In this document: positions 15,060 through 24,602 of the stretch, piece by piece
Numbering within the stretch: position 1 is the stretch's first letter
How the letters are laid out: every line of letters begins with the position of its first letter
Assembly (NCBI RefSeq): GCF_049257235.1
Contig: NZ_JBMMUF010000002.1
Coordinates: 1-64,000 of the forward strand
Direction: 5' to 3'
DNA: 64,000 bases
Source: Pseudoalteromonas sp049257235
Lineage (GTDB): Bacteria; Pseudomonadota; Gammaproteobacteria; Enterobacterales; Alteromonadaceae
Notes under the pieces: model-generated
Databases searched by the model: none
The model's input: only the letters and a program-made list of their open reading frames with translations
What the model was told of the DNA's origin: nothing
Program-made: the position numbers and the translations under genes

Positions 15060-15983
15060 ATGAGTTTGTTGGTGGCCATACCAAATCGTAATATTGATAA
15101 GTTACTTACCCAACTCAAAAGACACTTGGGTGAGGATCTGGTGCAGCAATGGCCGGATGTTACAGACCCAGATTCAGTAACCATGGTACTTGGCTGGCAA
15201 GTGCCTGCGGATTTGTGGCAAAGCGTGCCTAATGTGCAAGCTGTCGCTTCTTTTGGGGCTGGGGTGGATGGTCTAAATTTGGCTGCAGTGCCACAACATT
15301 TACCGGTGACACGTGTCGTGGACCCTAATCTTGCCACAGATATGGCTGAATATGTGCTGAGCCAGATCCTGTTACATAAAACTAATATGCCAAGGTACAC
15401 CAGGCAGCAACAGCAATCTCTTTGGCAGCCAAAACGTGTTCAACCACATAATCGTGTTGGGCTTTTAGGTTTTGGACAATTAGGACAAGCCATCGCCAAA
15501 CGGTTACATGCTAATGGCTTTGAGATCATGGCTTGGTCTAACAGCCAAAAACAAGATGCGGACGCCGTACACCATTTTTATGGTGAATCGGGGCTCCATG
15601 AAATGGTTGCCCGCACAGATTATCTTGTATGTGTACTTCCTTTAACACAGCAGACAACCCAGATTATCGATGCGCAATTATTGGCTTTGCTGCCAAGTCA
15701 TGCGGTTGTTATCAATGTCGGTAGAGGTCAGCATCTTGATGAGCAAGCGCTTATCGAAGCAATAAAAGAACAGCGTATTGGCGGCGCTTCTTTGGACGTT
15801 TTTACGCACGAACCTTTGCCCACAGAGCATGAGTTTTGGCACAATCCACATATTATTGTGACCCCGCACTGCAGTGCATTAACCAGTGTCGATACAGTGG
15901 TTAATCAAGTCGTGGATAATTACAATCGTTTACAACAAGGAAGCCCCTTAGAGCACTGTATTGATAGAGATAAAAACTATTAA
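15060..15983 (+). CDS. ghrA: D-2-hydroxyacid dehydrogenase, glyoxylate/hydroxypyruvate reductase type
   Basis: A 307-residue NAD(P)H-dependent dehydrogenase. The dinucleotide fold has GLLGFGQLGQAIAKRL (about residue 136), the substrate arginine region INVGRGQHLDE (about 220), and the catalytic pair region ASLDVFTHEPLP ... TPHCSA (about 245-275). Length and order fit GhrA, which reduces glyoxylate and hydroxypyruvate. The start chosen at 15060 has AGGGAG 6 bases upstream; an ATG seven codons earlier lacks this. The exact substrate is uncertain. Confidence 0.85.
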   Translation: MSLLVAIPNRNIDKLLTQLKRHLGEDLVQQWPDVTDPDSVTMVLGWQVPADLWQSVPNVQAVASFGAGVDGLNLAAVPQHLPVTRVVDPNLATDMAEYVLSQILLHKTNMPRYTRQQQQSLWQPKRVQPHNRVGLLGFGQLGQAIAKRLHANGFEIMAWSNSQKQDADAVHHFYGESGLHEMVARTDYLVCVLPLTQQTTQIIDAQLLALLPSHAVVINVGRGQHLDEQALIEAIKEQRIGGASLDVFTHEPLPTEHEFWHNPHIIVTPHCSALTSVDTVVNQVVDNYNRLQQGSPLEHCIDRDKNY

Positions 15984-16146
15984 GATCAGACAGATATAAG
16001 TCTTTGGTGGTAGTACCTATTAACTACTGTTTAAGTAAACAGCTTGTTAAACTTGCTTAGTTTCCATATAGTAATTGCGTTACATTTTTGATGTATAACA
16101 AAAATAAAAATACCAGTCGTTTTGAAAAATGCTAATGGGAAGCGCA

Positions 16147-16251
16147 ATGAGACACAACCAAGGTGGGGCTAAGTTTAGTTATGTCCTAGTGTGGGTAGCC
16201 CTTTTGGGGTTAGCTGCCTGGTTTAACCAAGCCAATGCAATGCCGTTATAA
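16147..16251 (+). CDS. Possible 34-residue small membrane protein
   Basis: A short frame begins ATG at 16147, preceded by GGGAAG five bases upstream. It encodes a polar N-terminus (MRHNQGGAKF) followed by one hydrophobic segment (YVLVWVALLGLAAWF) and a short tail. A strong terminator follows 30 bases after its stop. The binding site, single helix and terminator together suggest a real small protein, but there is no family support. It could also be the end of a non-coding transcript. Confidence 0.45.
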   Translation: MRHNQGGAKFSYVLVWVALLGLAAWFNQANAMPL

Positions 16252-16280
16252 GCAAGAGCTAGAATCACAATTCGAATGTA

Positions 16281-16307
16281 AAAATGCCGAGGACACCTCG
16301 GCATTTT
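16281..16307. terminator. Bidirectional terminator between the small ORF and smrA
   Basis: A perfect 12-bp stem AAAATGCCGAGG (16281-16292) / CCTCGGCATTTT (16296-16307) has a 3-base loop and T-rich ends on both strands. Confidence 0.85.
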
Positions 16308-16311
16308 CATG

Positions 16312-16905
16312 TCAGCGTTTAGCGTGTAACTCTCTATTCTCTAATTTCTTTTGCGCACTTTTTTTAAGCAACACATAGGTGGAACCTAAACCACCATGGC
16401 ACTTAAGTGCACTATGAAAAGCGAGCACACAGTCGAGTTGCTCGAGCCAGTGACGTACATAGCTCTTAAGTATGCCTTTGTGAGGTTGGCTTTTCTCACC
16501 GATACCATGGCGAACTAATAGCACTCTGATATTACGTTGATGGCAATCAGTTATGGTCTCAAACATAGCTTTTCGAGCCTGTACGAGCGTTTGCCCGTGC
16601 AAATCGAGCGTGGCATCAACGTCATACTTGCCCAAGCGCAAGTTTTTAAACACACCTTCTTGGACACCCGACTTTTTAAATGCGAGAAAGTCATGAGGCT
16701 CTAGAAGCTCGACATGTTCGCTCGCTAAAAGATTCTCATCGAGTATAACCGCTTGCTCTGCTGCACGACGCTTTTCTAGCTGAGCGAGAGTGGGTGTGTT
16801 GGGGCGACCATAATGATTGACTGTATCGGGTTTTGCCAATGGAGTAACATCGCCCATAAATTCGGCAAACAAATGACTATCTTGGGCTTGGTTTGATGAG
16901 CTCAT
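16312..16905 (-). CDS. smrA: Smr-domain protein SmrA
   Basis: A 197-residue protein with a C-terminal Smr domain (about residues 95-180): DLHG (in DATLDLHGQTLVQA) and the HGIGEKS loop are intact. Smr domains are small nucleases; the family includes the ribosome-rescue RNase SmrB. The long N-terminal extension and a position away from prmB fit SmrA (YdaL) rather than SmrB, which is present separately at 61820. The start at 16905 has GAGG five bases upstream; a further ATG 12 codons earlier does not. The target of SmrA is not established. Confidence 0.82.
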   Translation of the reverse strand: MSSSNQAQDSHLFAEFMGDVTPLAKPDTVNHYGRPNTPTLAQLEKRRAAEQAVILDENLLASEHVELLEPHDFLAFKKSGVQEGVFKNLRLGKYDVDATLDLHGQTLVQARKAMFETITDCHQRNIRVLLVRHGIGEKSQPHKGILKSYVRHWLEQLDCVLAFHSALKCHGGLGSTYVLLKKSAQKKLENRELHAKR

Positions 16906-17021
16906 GAACGCCTCGCTAGAGTTTAATACAGCTAGAGTCATGTTAGCTTATTTTATTGATTGTGTACCACAGCAATTGCTTGCTGTGGTTCTAAATGCTG
17001 AGATTTTCGCCCGTTGTAAAC

Positions 17022-17273
17022 TTACATTAGCGAGTTAGTGACACGGCTGGTGTACACTTTGAATAGATAAAAGGTGTTAATCAATACAAGGGTGACGTTA
17101 GTTAAGCCATTTGGCGTTACTAACTGTTGAGCATGGACAAAAAACAACAACCCTATTGCCAAGCTCGCGGCAATGCGCAAAAGAGTGCCATGGCTTATAA
17201 AAAAAGCACCAATAGCAAGAGCTCCAAGCATTAGTTGAATTCCAAGGTTAATGTCCAATTTACGCCACTCCAA
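17022..17273 (-). CDS. Small membrane protein of unknown function
   Basis: Up to 83 residues with about three hydrophobic segments (residues 12-27, 31-48 and 58-75). The frame starts with TTG; a TTG five codons later is well placed behind GGAG, so the true start may be near 17258. I recognise no family. It lies between smrA and another unknown gene, all leftward, but gaps of about 90-120 bases leave operon membership open. Confidence 0.5.
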   Translation of the reverse strand: MEWRKLDINLGIQLMLGALAIGAFFISHGTLLRIAASLAIGLLFFVHAQQLVTPNGLTNVTLVLINTFYLFKVYTSRVTNSLM

Positions 17274-17363
17274 AAAGATATTTGTTCAAAAAAGGGTCGC
17301 TATTATGCAAATCAATGTGGCGCTGAACAAACGAAAAAAAATACCGTTTTCAGATAAGTTTTT

Positions 17364-17798
17364 CTAACTCGAAATAAGGTGGGAAAGTGCCGATATGAAA
17401 CCGTCTTGTTTCACTATTTGGTATTTCTGGCAGGTGTTAGCCTGAGTGATATCCTGACATAAGTAGAGACTATCGCCTTCGATAATTGACTGCACATGCA
17501 AGGAAGAGTCCACGAGTGACGGGCCTCCGAGGAGCTCAGGTAGATACACGCTGGTGCTTACCATGCCGAGTTTCTCATAGGTTATAAGTTGCGGTTTGGG
17601 GATGAATAAAAATACAAGGGTTATGCATATAAAAATATAAAGCATAAGTTTCGCTGATGAACTTTTGCCTGTTGTTTGTGGTTGTACGTCGCTATGTTGG
17701 CTCTGAGTTGGCTGTGCCACAGTGTCTTGCGCAGGTTCATGTTTCTTTTTTTCAGGGCGTTGAGCTTGTTTGCGAACAGGCGCTTTACTTAACAACAT
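17364..17798 (-). CDS. Single-pass membrane protein of unknown function
   Basis: A 144-residue protein with a basic, glutamine- and proline-rich cytoplasmic region (about residues 6-50), one membrane helix (LMLYIFICITLVFLFIP, about residues 51-67), and an extracytoplasmic domain of about 75 residues with two cysteines. The chosen ATG (17798) follows AGGAAAGAG; the frame is open 34 codons further upstream but without a binding site. The topology resembles a pilus- or chemotaxis-associated accessory protein, but there is no motif to support that. It is divergent from a response-regulator gene. Confidence 0.6.
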   Translation of the reverse strand: MLLSKAPVRKQAQRPEKKKHEPAQDTVAQPTQSQHSDVQPQTTGKSSSAKLMLYIFICITLVFLFIPKPQLITYEKLGMVSTSVYLPELLGGPSLVDSSLHVQSIIEGDSLYLCQDITQANTCQKYQIVKQDGFISALSHLISS

Positions 17799-17947
17799 AA
17801 CCAGACTCTTTCCTATATCATTGTGCGAATAAACGTGATTAGCCTTGTCTTGATAGGGCTCTGTAATATAATCATTCAAAGTATAGCGCGGTGCTAACAC
17901 TTAAGTTAATAAATCCGTCCTTATTTGTGGATGAAGTGAGAAACTCA

Positions 17948-18331
17948 ATGGAAGATGATATTGCAATTTTAATTGTGGACGATGTGGGGACTGTGCGTAG
18001 CTTTTTGAATCAAACCTTGGTTCACCTTGGAATTGATGATATTGATGAAGCCCCGAACGCAGCCCAGTGCATGGCAGCATGTGCAAAAAAAGAATACGAC
18101 ATTATATTTTTAGATATCGAGTTACCAGATGGTGATGGTAAAGCGATGATAGCGGATATTAATGCGGTATCAGAGAAAACCAACGTAGTGATGGTCAGTG
18201 CGCATTCCAATATCGAGAATGTCAAAGAAGCAATTGATAATGGCGCGAAGGGATTTGTTGTTAAACCGTTCTCGCCCAAGAAAATAGCTGCGATTTTGAA
18301 AAAGTTTTATCCAAAAATCGAGTTTGCTTAG
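17948..18331 (+). CDS. Single-domain response regulator (CheY-like)
   Basis: A 127-residue receiver domain with nothing attached. The acidic pocket (LIVDDVG), the phospho-acceptor Asp (IIFLDIELPDGDG, about residue 56), the switch Ser in VMVSAHS (about 85) and the Lys in VVKPFSP (about 106) are all present. It could relay phosphate or bind a motor or kinase target. No histidine kinase is adjacent, so the partner is unknown. The start at 17948 follows GTGAG; an earlier in-frame ATG at 17891 would add a 19-residue non-homologous tail. Confidence 0.88.
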   Translation: MEDDIAILIVDDVGTVRSFLNQTLVHLGIDDIDEAPNAAQCMAACAKKEYDIIFLDIELPDGDGKAMIADINAVSEKTNVVMVSAHSNIENVKEAIDNGAKGFVVKPFSPKKIAAILKKFYPKIEFA

Positions 18332-18507
18332 TTCAAACCGATCAACTTAACGAGAGAATCACTCTAGCTGCTAAATATTATACAAATGCCGTTAAAATTT
18401 TTCTGTGTTGAATAACTACACCAGTAAAATATTGCCTTGTTATCGCCGTGTTATGCAGATCGATATCAATGGCCAATTGGTTTTGGCAGCGAGTGCAGAG
18501 CAGACAT

Positions 18508-18535
18508 AAAAAAACCGGCCTAGGCCGGTTTTTTT
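18508..18535. terminator. Terminator after rpsT
   Basis: A stem AAAACCGGCC / GGCCGGTTTT has a TA centre and A and T runs on both sides. It serves rpsT (leftward) and possibly the response regulator (rightward). Confidence 0.88.
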
Positions 18536-18552
18536 CTAAGATTAAGCGCTAA

Positions 18553-18813
18553 TTAAAGAGCTTTGATCTTAGCAGCAAGACGGCTCTTATGGCGAGCTGC
18601 CTTGTTCTTGTGGATTAGACCCTTAGTTGCGTAACGGTCTAGGATTGGTGTCGCTACAGCGAAAGCAGCTTGTGCAGCTTCTTTGTCGCCAGCTTGGATG
18701 GCAGCGATTACTTTTTTAGTGTACGTGCGCATCATTGAACGACGGCTTGCGTTGTGCTGACGGCGTTTTTCGCTCGTTACAGCGCGTTTCTTTGCAGACT
18801 TGATGTTAGCCAA
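18553..18813 (-). CDS. rpsT: 30S ribosomal protein S20
   Basis: An 86-residue, lysine- and alanine-rich helical protein, the full family length. It begins MANIKSAKKRA and carries the conserved NASRRSMMRTYTKKV stretch. It binds 16S rRNA in the small subunit. It is divergent from murJ, as in P. aeruginosa. A good sigma-70 promoter and a strong terminator frame it as a single-gene unit. S20 is autoregulated at translation in E. coli; whether that holds here is not visible. Confidence 0.98.
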   Translation of the reverse strand: MANIKSAKKRAVTSEKRRQHNASRRSMMRTYTKKVIAAIQAGDKEAAQAAFAVATPILDRYATKGLIHKNKAARHKSRLAAKIKAL

Positions 18814-18861
18814 GGTTTGCTCCTAACAATCTTAAATAAAGCTTATATTTAAAGGCCGTGG

Positions 18862-18890
18862 ACTATGCCCGTTTTTTTTAAATTTGTCAA
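18862..18890 (-). promoter_or_regulatory. Sigma-70 promoter of rpsT
   Basis: Read leftward: TTGACA (18890-18885), a 17-base A-rich spacer, then CATAGT (18867-18862). The -35 is perfect and the spacing ideal. It lies 50-80 bases before the rpsT start. Confidence 0.7.
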
Positions 18891-19140
18891 TCAAATTTAT
18901 ACTGTGGCAAAGCCAACTGCTGGAGTAACGAGTCGCCAATGACTACCGGGAGACACATATACACAGTGCGAAATTTGGGTTAATGCACTGTATACCCAAT
19001 AAAAGTTGATCTGTTATTGCAGTTTAAGGCCTGTGACCGCGGCGGATTATAGCAAAGCAAATTGACGCAGACCAGCGCTGTATTCACTTGAATTTTATTG
19101 GCATAATGCAAAGCATTAATGTCAGCCCAAGAGAGGATGT
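18891..19140. other. Remaining rpsT-murJ divergent region
   Basis: Together with the rpsT promoter this makes a 327-base gap. It holds an inverted repeat ACAGTGC (18963-18969) / GCACTGT (18985-18991) with flanking TATA-like ends, of unknown role. The promoter of murJ should also be here but is not clear. Confidence 0.45.
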
Positions 19141-20721
19141 GTGGCTAACAGTTTATTTCGTTCGGGGATGATAGTCAGCGCAATGACGATGATCTCACGT
19201 GTTCTGGGGCTTGTACGTGATGCTGTCGTAGCAAATTTGCTGGGTGCAAATGCGAGCGCAGACGTATTTTTATTCGCTAATCGTATTCCAAATTTCTTAC
19301 GCCGATTATTTGCAGAGGGGGCATTTGCACAAGCCTTTGTGCCAGTTCTGAGTGAAATTAAAGAGCAAGAAGGCGATGATGCAGTGAGATTATTTGTCGC
19401 TAGGGCTGCGGGAACACTCGGAACTATCCTACTGATTGTGACCATTTTAGGGGTAATAGGCTCTCCCATTATTGCCGCTTTGTTCGGTGCGGGCTGGTTT
19501 GTTGACTGGTATCACGGTAGCGGTGATGGTGATAAGTTTATACTGGCGGCAGAGTTGCTCAAATGGACTTTCCCTTATCTATTCTTCGTCTCCTTAGTGG
19601 CCTTAAGCGGGGCTATCTTAAATGTGTATAACCGCTTCGCTGTAGCTGCATTTACCCCAGTGTTGCTCAACGTCTCTATCATTGGCTGCGCGATTTTTTT
19701 ACACCAACAATTTGATGTGGGTGCATATGCACTGGCAATTGGTGTATTTGTGGGTGGGGTAGTGCAGTTGGCATTCCAATTGCCGTTTCTATATCGCGCA
19801 AAAATGCTAGTTCGCCCGCAGTGGGGCTGGCAAGACAAGCGAGTAAAGCAAGTGCGTACTTTAATGATCCCGGCTTTGTTTGGTGTATCGGTGTCGCAAA
19901 TCAATTTGTTTTTGGACACTGTGATCGCTTCTTTCCTTGTCACGGGATCCATAGCATGGCTGTATTATGCCGACCGGCTCATTGAATTTCCTCTTGGCTT
20001 ATTTGGCATTGGCATCGCTACCGTGATTTTGCCAACCTTGTCCAAGCTACACGCCGGTGACAAAAGTTCAGATTTTCAAGTGACCCTTGATTGGGGGGTA
20101 CGATTTGTCATTTTTCTTGGCTTACCAGCGATGGTTGGGTTGATGCTCATCAGCCCGCTGATTATCACCGTATTATTCGACCATGGAGCCTTTTCAAGTT
20201 CAGAGCATGATCATGTTAACGCTGTAGCACTTGGCGTTGCTGCCTATTCTGTTGGCCTTGTGAGCTTTATGTTGATTAAAGTATTAGCACCTGGGTTTTA
20301 CGCCCGACAAGACACGCGCACTCCGGTGCGAATTGGCATTATTGCCATGGTGTTAAACATGGTGTTTAACCTCATGCTGGCTCCCTTTATAGGTTATTTA
20401 GGGTTAGCGTTAGCAACGGCCATGTCGGCAACATGTAATGCATTTATGTTATATCGAGGTTTGGCAAAAGAAGGGGTGTATCATTTCTCTGCGTTCAGTG
20501 TCGGATTTACATTTAAATGTGTGTTGGCCAGTGCAGTGATGGGCGCTGTAGTTTACCTCTTTCAAGCGCAATTTGACTGGCAGTCGTGGGCACTGTTAGA
20601 GCAGATAGCCTTACTTGGCTCGCTGATCAGTAGCGCGGCTTTATGTTACTTTGGTGTGCTTTTTTTAACCGGTGTTCGCCCAAGTACGATAAAAAGTGTG
20701 GCAACTGCTGAATCACAGTAA
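19141..20721 (+). CDS. murJ: Lipid II flippase MurJ (MviN)
   Basis: A 526-residue, 14-helix inner-membrane protein of the MOP superfamily that moves lipid II across the membrane for cell-wall synthesis. The N-terminus is family-typical: SGMIVSAMTMISRVLGLVRD, then FLFANRIPNFLRRLFAEGAF. Length matches E. coli MurJ (511). It starts with GTG behind GAGAGG. It is followed by ribF at 62 bases, as in many gammaproteobacteria. Confidence 0.97.
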   Translation: MANSLFRSGMIVSAMTMISRVLGLVRDAVVANLLGANASADVFLFANRIPNFLRRLFAEGAFAQAFVPVLSEIKEQEGDDAVRLFVARAAGTLGTILLIVTILGVIGSPIIAALFGAGWFVDWYHGSGDGDKFILAAELLKWTFPYLFFVSLVALSGAILNVYNRFAVAAFTPVLLNVSIIGCAIFLHQQFDVGAYALAIGVFVGGVVQLAFQLPFLYRAKMLVRPQWGWQDKRVKQVRTLMIPALFGVSVSQINLFLDTVIASFLVTGSIAWLYYADRLIEFPLGLFGIGIATVILPTLSKLHAGDKSSDFQVTLDWGVRFVIFLGLPAMVGLMLISPLIITVLFDHGAFSSSEHDHVNAVALGVAAYSVGLVSFMLIKVLAPGFYARQDTRTPVRIGIIAMVLNMVFNLMLAPFIGYLGLALATAMSATCNAFMLYRGLAKEGVYHFSAFSVGFTFKCVLASAVMGAVVYLFQAQFDWQSWALLEQIALLGSLISSAALCYFGVLFLTGVRPSTIKSVATAESQ

Positions 20722-20783
20722 AAAAAAGATTATAATCGAGCACTTTCGTCAGCAGTAGTGCGCAAAAACAAGGCATTTGAGCG

Positions 20784-21737
20784 ATGGAGCTTATACGCGG
20801 AATCCACAATATACGCGACAAACATCATGGGTGTGTACTCACTATTGGTAACTTTGACGGTGTCCATTTAGGGCATCGTGAAGTGATCAAGGGGTTACTG
20901 CGCGATGCAAAAGCATTGAATTTGCCAAGTACCGTGATGATTTTTGAACCGCAGCCGCAAGAGTTTTTCAGAAAAGAGCAGGCGCCAGCGCGTTTGACTA
21001 GGTTACGTGACAAACTCGCGTTACTCGCTAAGTTAGGTGTAGAGCGGGTTATATGTGTGAGCTTTAATGCCAAGTTCGCCAATTATGAAGCCCAAGATTT
21101 TGTGCGCCAAGTACTGATAGAAAAGCTGGGTGTTAAAGCCTTGACTGTGGGGGATGATTTTCGCTTCGGTCATGACAGGGCGGGGGATTTCACCCTGCTA
21201 AAACGCATTGGCGAGCAAGCTAATATGGCGGTGAAAAATACCGACAGCTTCAAAAAAGCAAACGCTCGCGTCAGTAGTACCGCAATTCGTACGGCCCTCA
21301 AAGATGGCAAATTAGAGCAAGCTAAAGATATGCTTGGTCATGATTATGCAATCAGTGGCCGTGTGATCCATGGCTGGAAGAAAGGTCGAGAGCTTGGCTT
21401 TCCAACCGCAAATGTCGCGCTCAAGCGCCAAGTATGCCCACTCAGTGGCGTGTTTGCTGTGCAAGTAGACATTGCAGGGCGACAAGTCTATGGGGTTGCA
21501 AATGTGGGTAATAAGCCCACATTTAATGGTACTCGTGCATTGTTAGAAGTACACTTATTCGACTTTGAAGAGTCGATATACGGACAATTTATAGAAGTGA
21601 AGCTCAAACATAAGCTTCGCGACGAACAAAAATTTAATGGCCTCGATGAACTCGTGCAGCAAATACAGCACGATGTTATTGCGGCAAAACAGTTTTTTAC
21701 TTTATCGACAAACGCTGAACGCAGCGAAAGTCTGTAG
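20784..21737 (+). CDS. ribF: Bifunctional riboflavin kinase / FAD synthetase
   Basis: A 317-residue protein that makes FMN and then FAD. The N-terminal nucleotidyltransferase domain (about 1-185) has TIGNFDGVHLGH (about residue 20) and SSTAIRTALKDG. The C-terminal riboflavin kinase domain (about 186-305) has GRELGFPTANV and GVANVGNKPTF. A TATAAT sits at 20731, 50 bases upstream, so it may have its own promoter as well as readthrough from murJ. It is 21 bases from ileS. Confidence 0.97.
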   Translation: MELIRGIHNIRDKHHGCVLTIGNFDGVHLGHREVIKGLLRDAKALNLPSTVMIFEPQPQEFFRKEQAPARLTRLRDKLALLAKLGVERVICVSFNAKFANYEAQDFVRQVLIEKLGVKALTVGDDFRFGHDRAGDFTLLKRIGEQANMAVKNTDSFKKANARVSSTAIRTALKDGKLEQAKDMLGHDYAISGRVIHGWKKGRELGFPTANVALKRQVCPLSGVFAVQVDIAGRQVYGVANVGNKPTFNGTRALLEVHLFDFEESIYGQFIEVKLKHKLRDEQKFNGLDELVQQIQHDVIAAKQFFTLSTNAERSESL

Positions 21738-21758
21738 CCGATACGGAAAGTAGGATTA

Positions 21759-24581
21759 ATGAGCGACTATAAACATACCTTAAACTTACCGGAAACTGAG
21801 TTTCCAATGCGTGGCAACCTAGCCCAGCGCGAACCAAAAATGTTGAAGCAATGGTACGAGCAAGACTTGTACGGTCAAATTCGCGCAGCAAAAAAAGGTA
21901 AGAAGTCTTTCATCTTGCATGATGGACCTCCTTATGCGAATGGCAACATTCACCTTGGTCACTCAGTAAATAAAATCCTTAAAGACGTGATTATTAAGTC
22001 GAAAACTTTATCTGATTTCGACGCACCGTACGTGCCTGGTTGGGACTGCCACGGTCTACCTATCGAATTGATGGTAGAAAAGAAGGTTGGCAAGCCAGGG
22101 AATAAGGTAACGGCTGCTGAATTTAGACAAAAATGTCGTGAGTATGCGGCAAAGCAGGTTGATGGCCAAAAGACTGACTTTAAACGTCTTGGCGTTTTCG
22201 GTGACTGGGACAACCCTTACTTAACAATGAATTTCGACTTTGAAGCTAATGCAATTCGCACGCTTGGTCGCATCATTGATAAAGGTCATCTACACAAAGG
22301 CGCCAAGCCTGTGCATTGGTGTACGGACTGTGGCTCTGCTCTTGCAGAAGCAGAAGTGGAATACCAAGACAAGCAATCACCAGCAATCGATGTAAAATTT
22401 GTTTTCACTGATGAGCAAGCTGTTGAAACAGCCTTTGCCCTCAATGCTGAGCACAAAGGCACAGGTAGCATCGGTACCGTGATTTGGACGACAACGCCTT
22501 GGACATTGCCTGCGAACCGCGCAGTTGCTGTTCACGCTAACCTTGAGTATGCGTTGGTTCAAGTTGAAGACGAAGGTCATCAACAGCGTTTAGTGCTAGG
22601 TTCTGAGCTTGTTAAAGATTGTATGGATCGCTTTGGTTTTAAGCATTTCCACACGCTTGGCTATGCAAAAGGGGCTGCTCTTGAAAACTTGCAAGCCGCT
22701 CACCCATTCCTAGAGTTCAACGTGCCTGTCATTTTAGGTGATCACGTGACGACTGACTCTGGTACAGGTATCGTGCACACGGCCCCAGGTCATGGTCAAG
22801 AAGACTACGCGGCAGGTCTTGCGTATGGTTTGGAAGTGGCCAACCCTGTAGGTGCAAATGGCGTGTATTTACCAGATACGCCAATTTTTGCAGGCCAACA
22901 TGTGTTTAAGGCGAATCCAGCGGTAATCGAATTGCTACAAGAAAAAGGTGCGTTAATGCACCACCATGCACTTCAGCACAGCTATCCGCATTGTTGGCGC
23001 CATAAAACACCCATTATCTTCCGCGCGACACCACAATGGTTCATTTCGATGGACAAAGCCGGTTTGCGCCAAGATTCAATCGCAGAAATCAAGAAAACTC
23101 AGTGGCTACCAAGTTGGGGCGAAAGTCGCATCGAAAACATGGTAGAAGGCCGTCCTGATTGGTGTATCTCACGTCAACGTACATGGGGCGTGCCGATTGC
23201 ATTGTTTGTAGATAAAGATACAGGTGATTTGCACCCTAATACTAGCGAGTTAATTGAAAAAGCTGCGCAATTAGTGGAAAAAGAAGGTATTCAAGCATGG
23301 TATGACTTGGACCCAGAAACACTCTTAGGCGCAGATGCTGAGCGTTATGTAAAAGTACAAGATACCCTAGATGTGTGGTTCGACTCAGGCGTAACTCATG
23401 CGTGTGTGATGGATGCGCGAGAAGAGTTGACCTCACCGGCTGACTTATACCTTGAGGGTTCTGACCAACACCGTGGTTGGTTTATGTCATCGTTGATGAC
23501 AAGCGTTGCCATTCATGGTCGCGCACCATACCGCCAAGTTATGACGCATGGCTTCACTGTAGATGAAAATGGCCGCAAGATGTCGAAATCTTTAGGTAAC
23601 GTTATTTCTCCGCAAGACGTGATGAACAAAATGGGCGCTGACATCCTGCGTCTTTGGGTTGCATCTACAGACTTTACTGCAGAAATGACGGTGTCAGATG
23701 AAATCTTCAAACGCGCAGCGGACCGTTACCGTCGTATCCGTAACACTAGTCGTTACTTACTTGCGAACCTAAGTGGCTTCAACCCAGCAACTGACTTAGT
23801 CGATATCGCTGACATGGTTGAATTAGACCGCTGGATTGTGTCGCGTGCGGCGCAATTACAAGAAGAAATTATCAATGCGTACGATGAGTATTCACTGCTT
23901 GTAGTAACGCAAAAGTTGATGAATTTCTGTACGGGTGAGCTTGGCTCTTTCTACTTAGACGTAATTAAAGACCGTCAGTACACAGCGAAAGCAGATTCTC
24001 ATGCTCGTCGTTCATGTCAGAGCGCGCTATATCACATTGCCGAAGCGATGACGCGTTGGATGGCACCAATTTTGAGCTTCACAGCACAAGAAATATGGGA
24101 AGTCCTTCCAGGTGAGCGTAGCCAATTTGTGTTCACAGGTACATGGTATGAAGGTCTTGCTTGTGTAAACGGTAAGTTCTCTGATGAGCAATGGCAAACC
24201 GTACTGAGTGTGCGTGACGCGGTAAACCGCGTACTTGAAAGCGCACGTAAAGAAGAGGTGATCGGTGCGACATTGCAAGCAGAAGTTACTTTGTATGCAA
24301 ATGAAGAGCTCAAAGCGACATTAGACGCGTTATCAGATGAGCTTCGTTTTGTGCTGTTAACTTCAAAAGTATCGGTACTCGCTCACGGCGACAAACCGGC
24401 TGATGTTGAAGAGTCTGAGTTGGCAGGACTTGCTGTAGCGGTTGGTGCAACCAACGCGCAAAAGTGTGACCGTTGTTGGCACTACTGTGATGACGTAGGC
24501 ACGCATGCTGAACACCCTGAACTGTGTGGTCGCTGTGTAACCAACGTCGATGGTGATGGCGAAACACGTCAGTTCGCATAA
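21759..24581 (+). CDS. ileS: Isoleucyl-tRNA synthetase
   Basis: A 940-residue class I synthetase, full length. The signature HLGH lies in NGNIHLGHS (about residue 66) and KMSKS in GRKMSKSLGN (about residue 606). The CP1 editing domain lies between them, and a C-terminal zinc finger carries CDRCWHYC ... CGRC (about 905-930). The presence of the C-terminal zinc domain marks the mupirocin-sensitive bacterial type. It is followed by lspA after 21 bases, the classic ileS-lspA operon. Confidence 0.98.
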   Translation: MSDYKHTLNLPETEFPMRGNLAQREPKMLKQWYEQDLYGQIRAAKKGKKSFILHDGPPYANGNIHLGHSVNKILKDVIIKSKTLSDFDAPYVPGWDCHGLPIELMVEKKVGKPGNKVTAAEFRQKCREYAAKQVDGQKTDFKRLGVFGDWDNPYLTMNFDFEANAIRTLGRIIDKGHLHKGAKPVHWCTDCGSALAEAEVEYQDKQSPAIDVKFVFTDEQAVETAFALNAEHKGTGSIGTVIWTTTPWTLPANRAVAVHANLEYALVQVEDEGHQQRLVLGSELVKDCMDRFGFKHFHTLGYAKGAALENLQAAHPFLEFNVPVILGDHVTTDSGTGIVHTAPGHGQEDYAAGLAYGLEVANPVGANGVYLPDTPIFAGQHVFKANPAVIELLQEKGALMHHHALQHSYPHCWRHKTPIIFRATPQWFISMDKAGLRQDSIAEIKKTQWLPSWGESRIENMVEGRPDWCISRQRTWGVPIALFVDKDTGDLHPNTSELIEKAAQLVEKEGIQAWYDLDPETLLGADAERYVKVQDTLDVWFDSGVTHACVMDAREELTSPADLYLEGSDQHRGWFMSSLMTSVAIHGRAPYRQVMTHGFTVDENGRKMSKSLGNVISPQDVMNKMGADILRLWVASTDFTAEMTVSDEIFKRAADRYRRIRNTSRYLLANLSGFNPATDLVDIADMVELDRWIVSRAAQLQEEIINAYDEYSLLVVTQKLMNFCTGELGSFYLDVIKDRQYTAKADSHARRSCQSALYHIAEAMTRWMAPILSFTAQEIWEVLPGERSQFVFTGTWYEGLACVNGKFSDEQWQTVLSVRDAVNRVLESARKEEVIGATLQAEVTLYANEELKATLDALSDELRFVLLTSKVSVLAHGDKPADVEESELAGLAVAVGATNAQKCDRCWHYCDDVGTHAEHPELCGRCVTNVDGDGETRQFA

Positions 24582-24602
24582 TTTGAGCGTTTAGGAGTTG
24601 TC

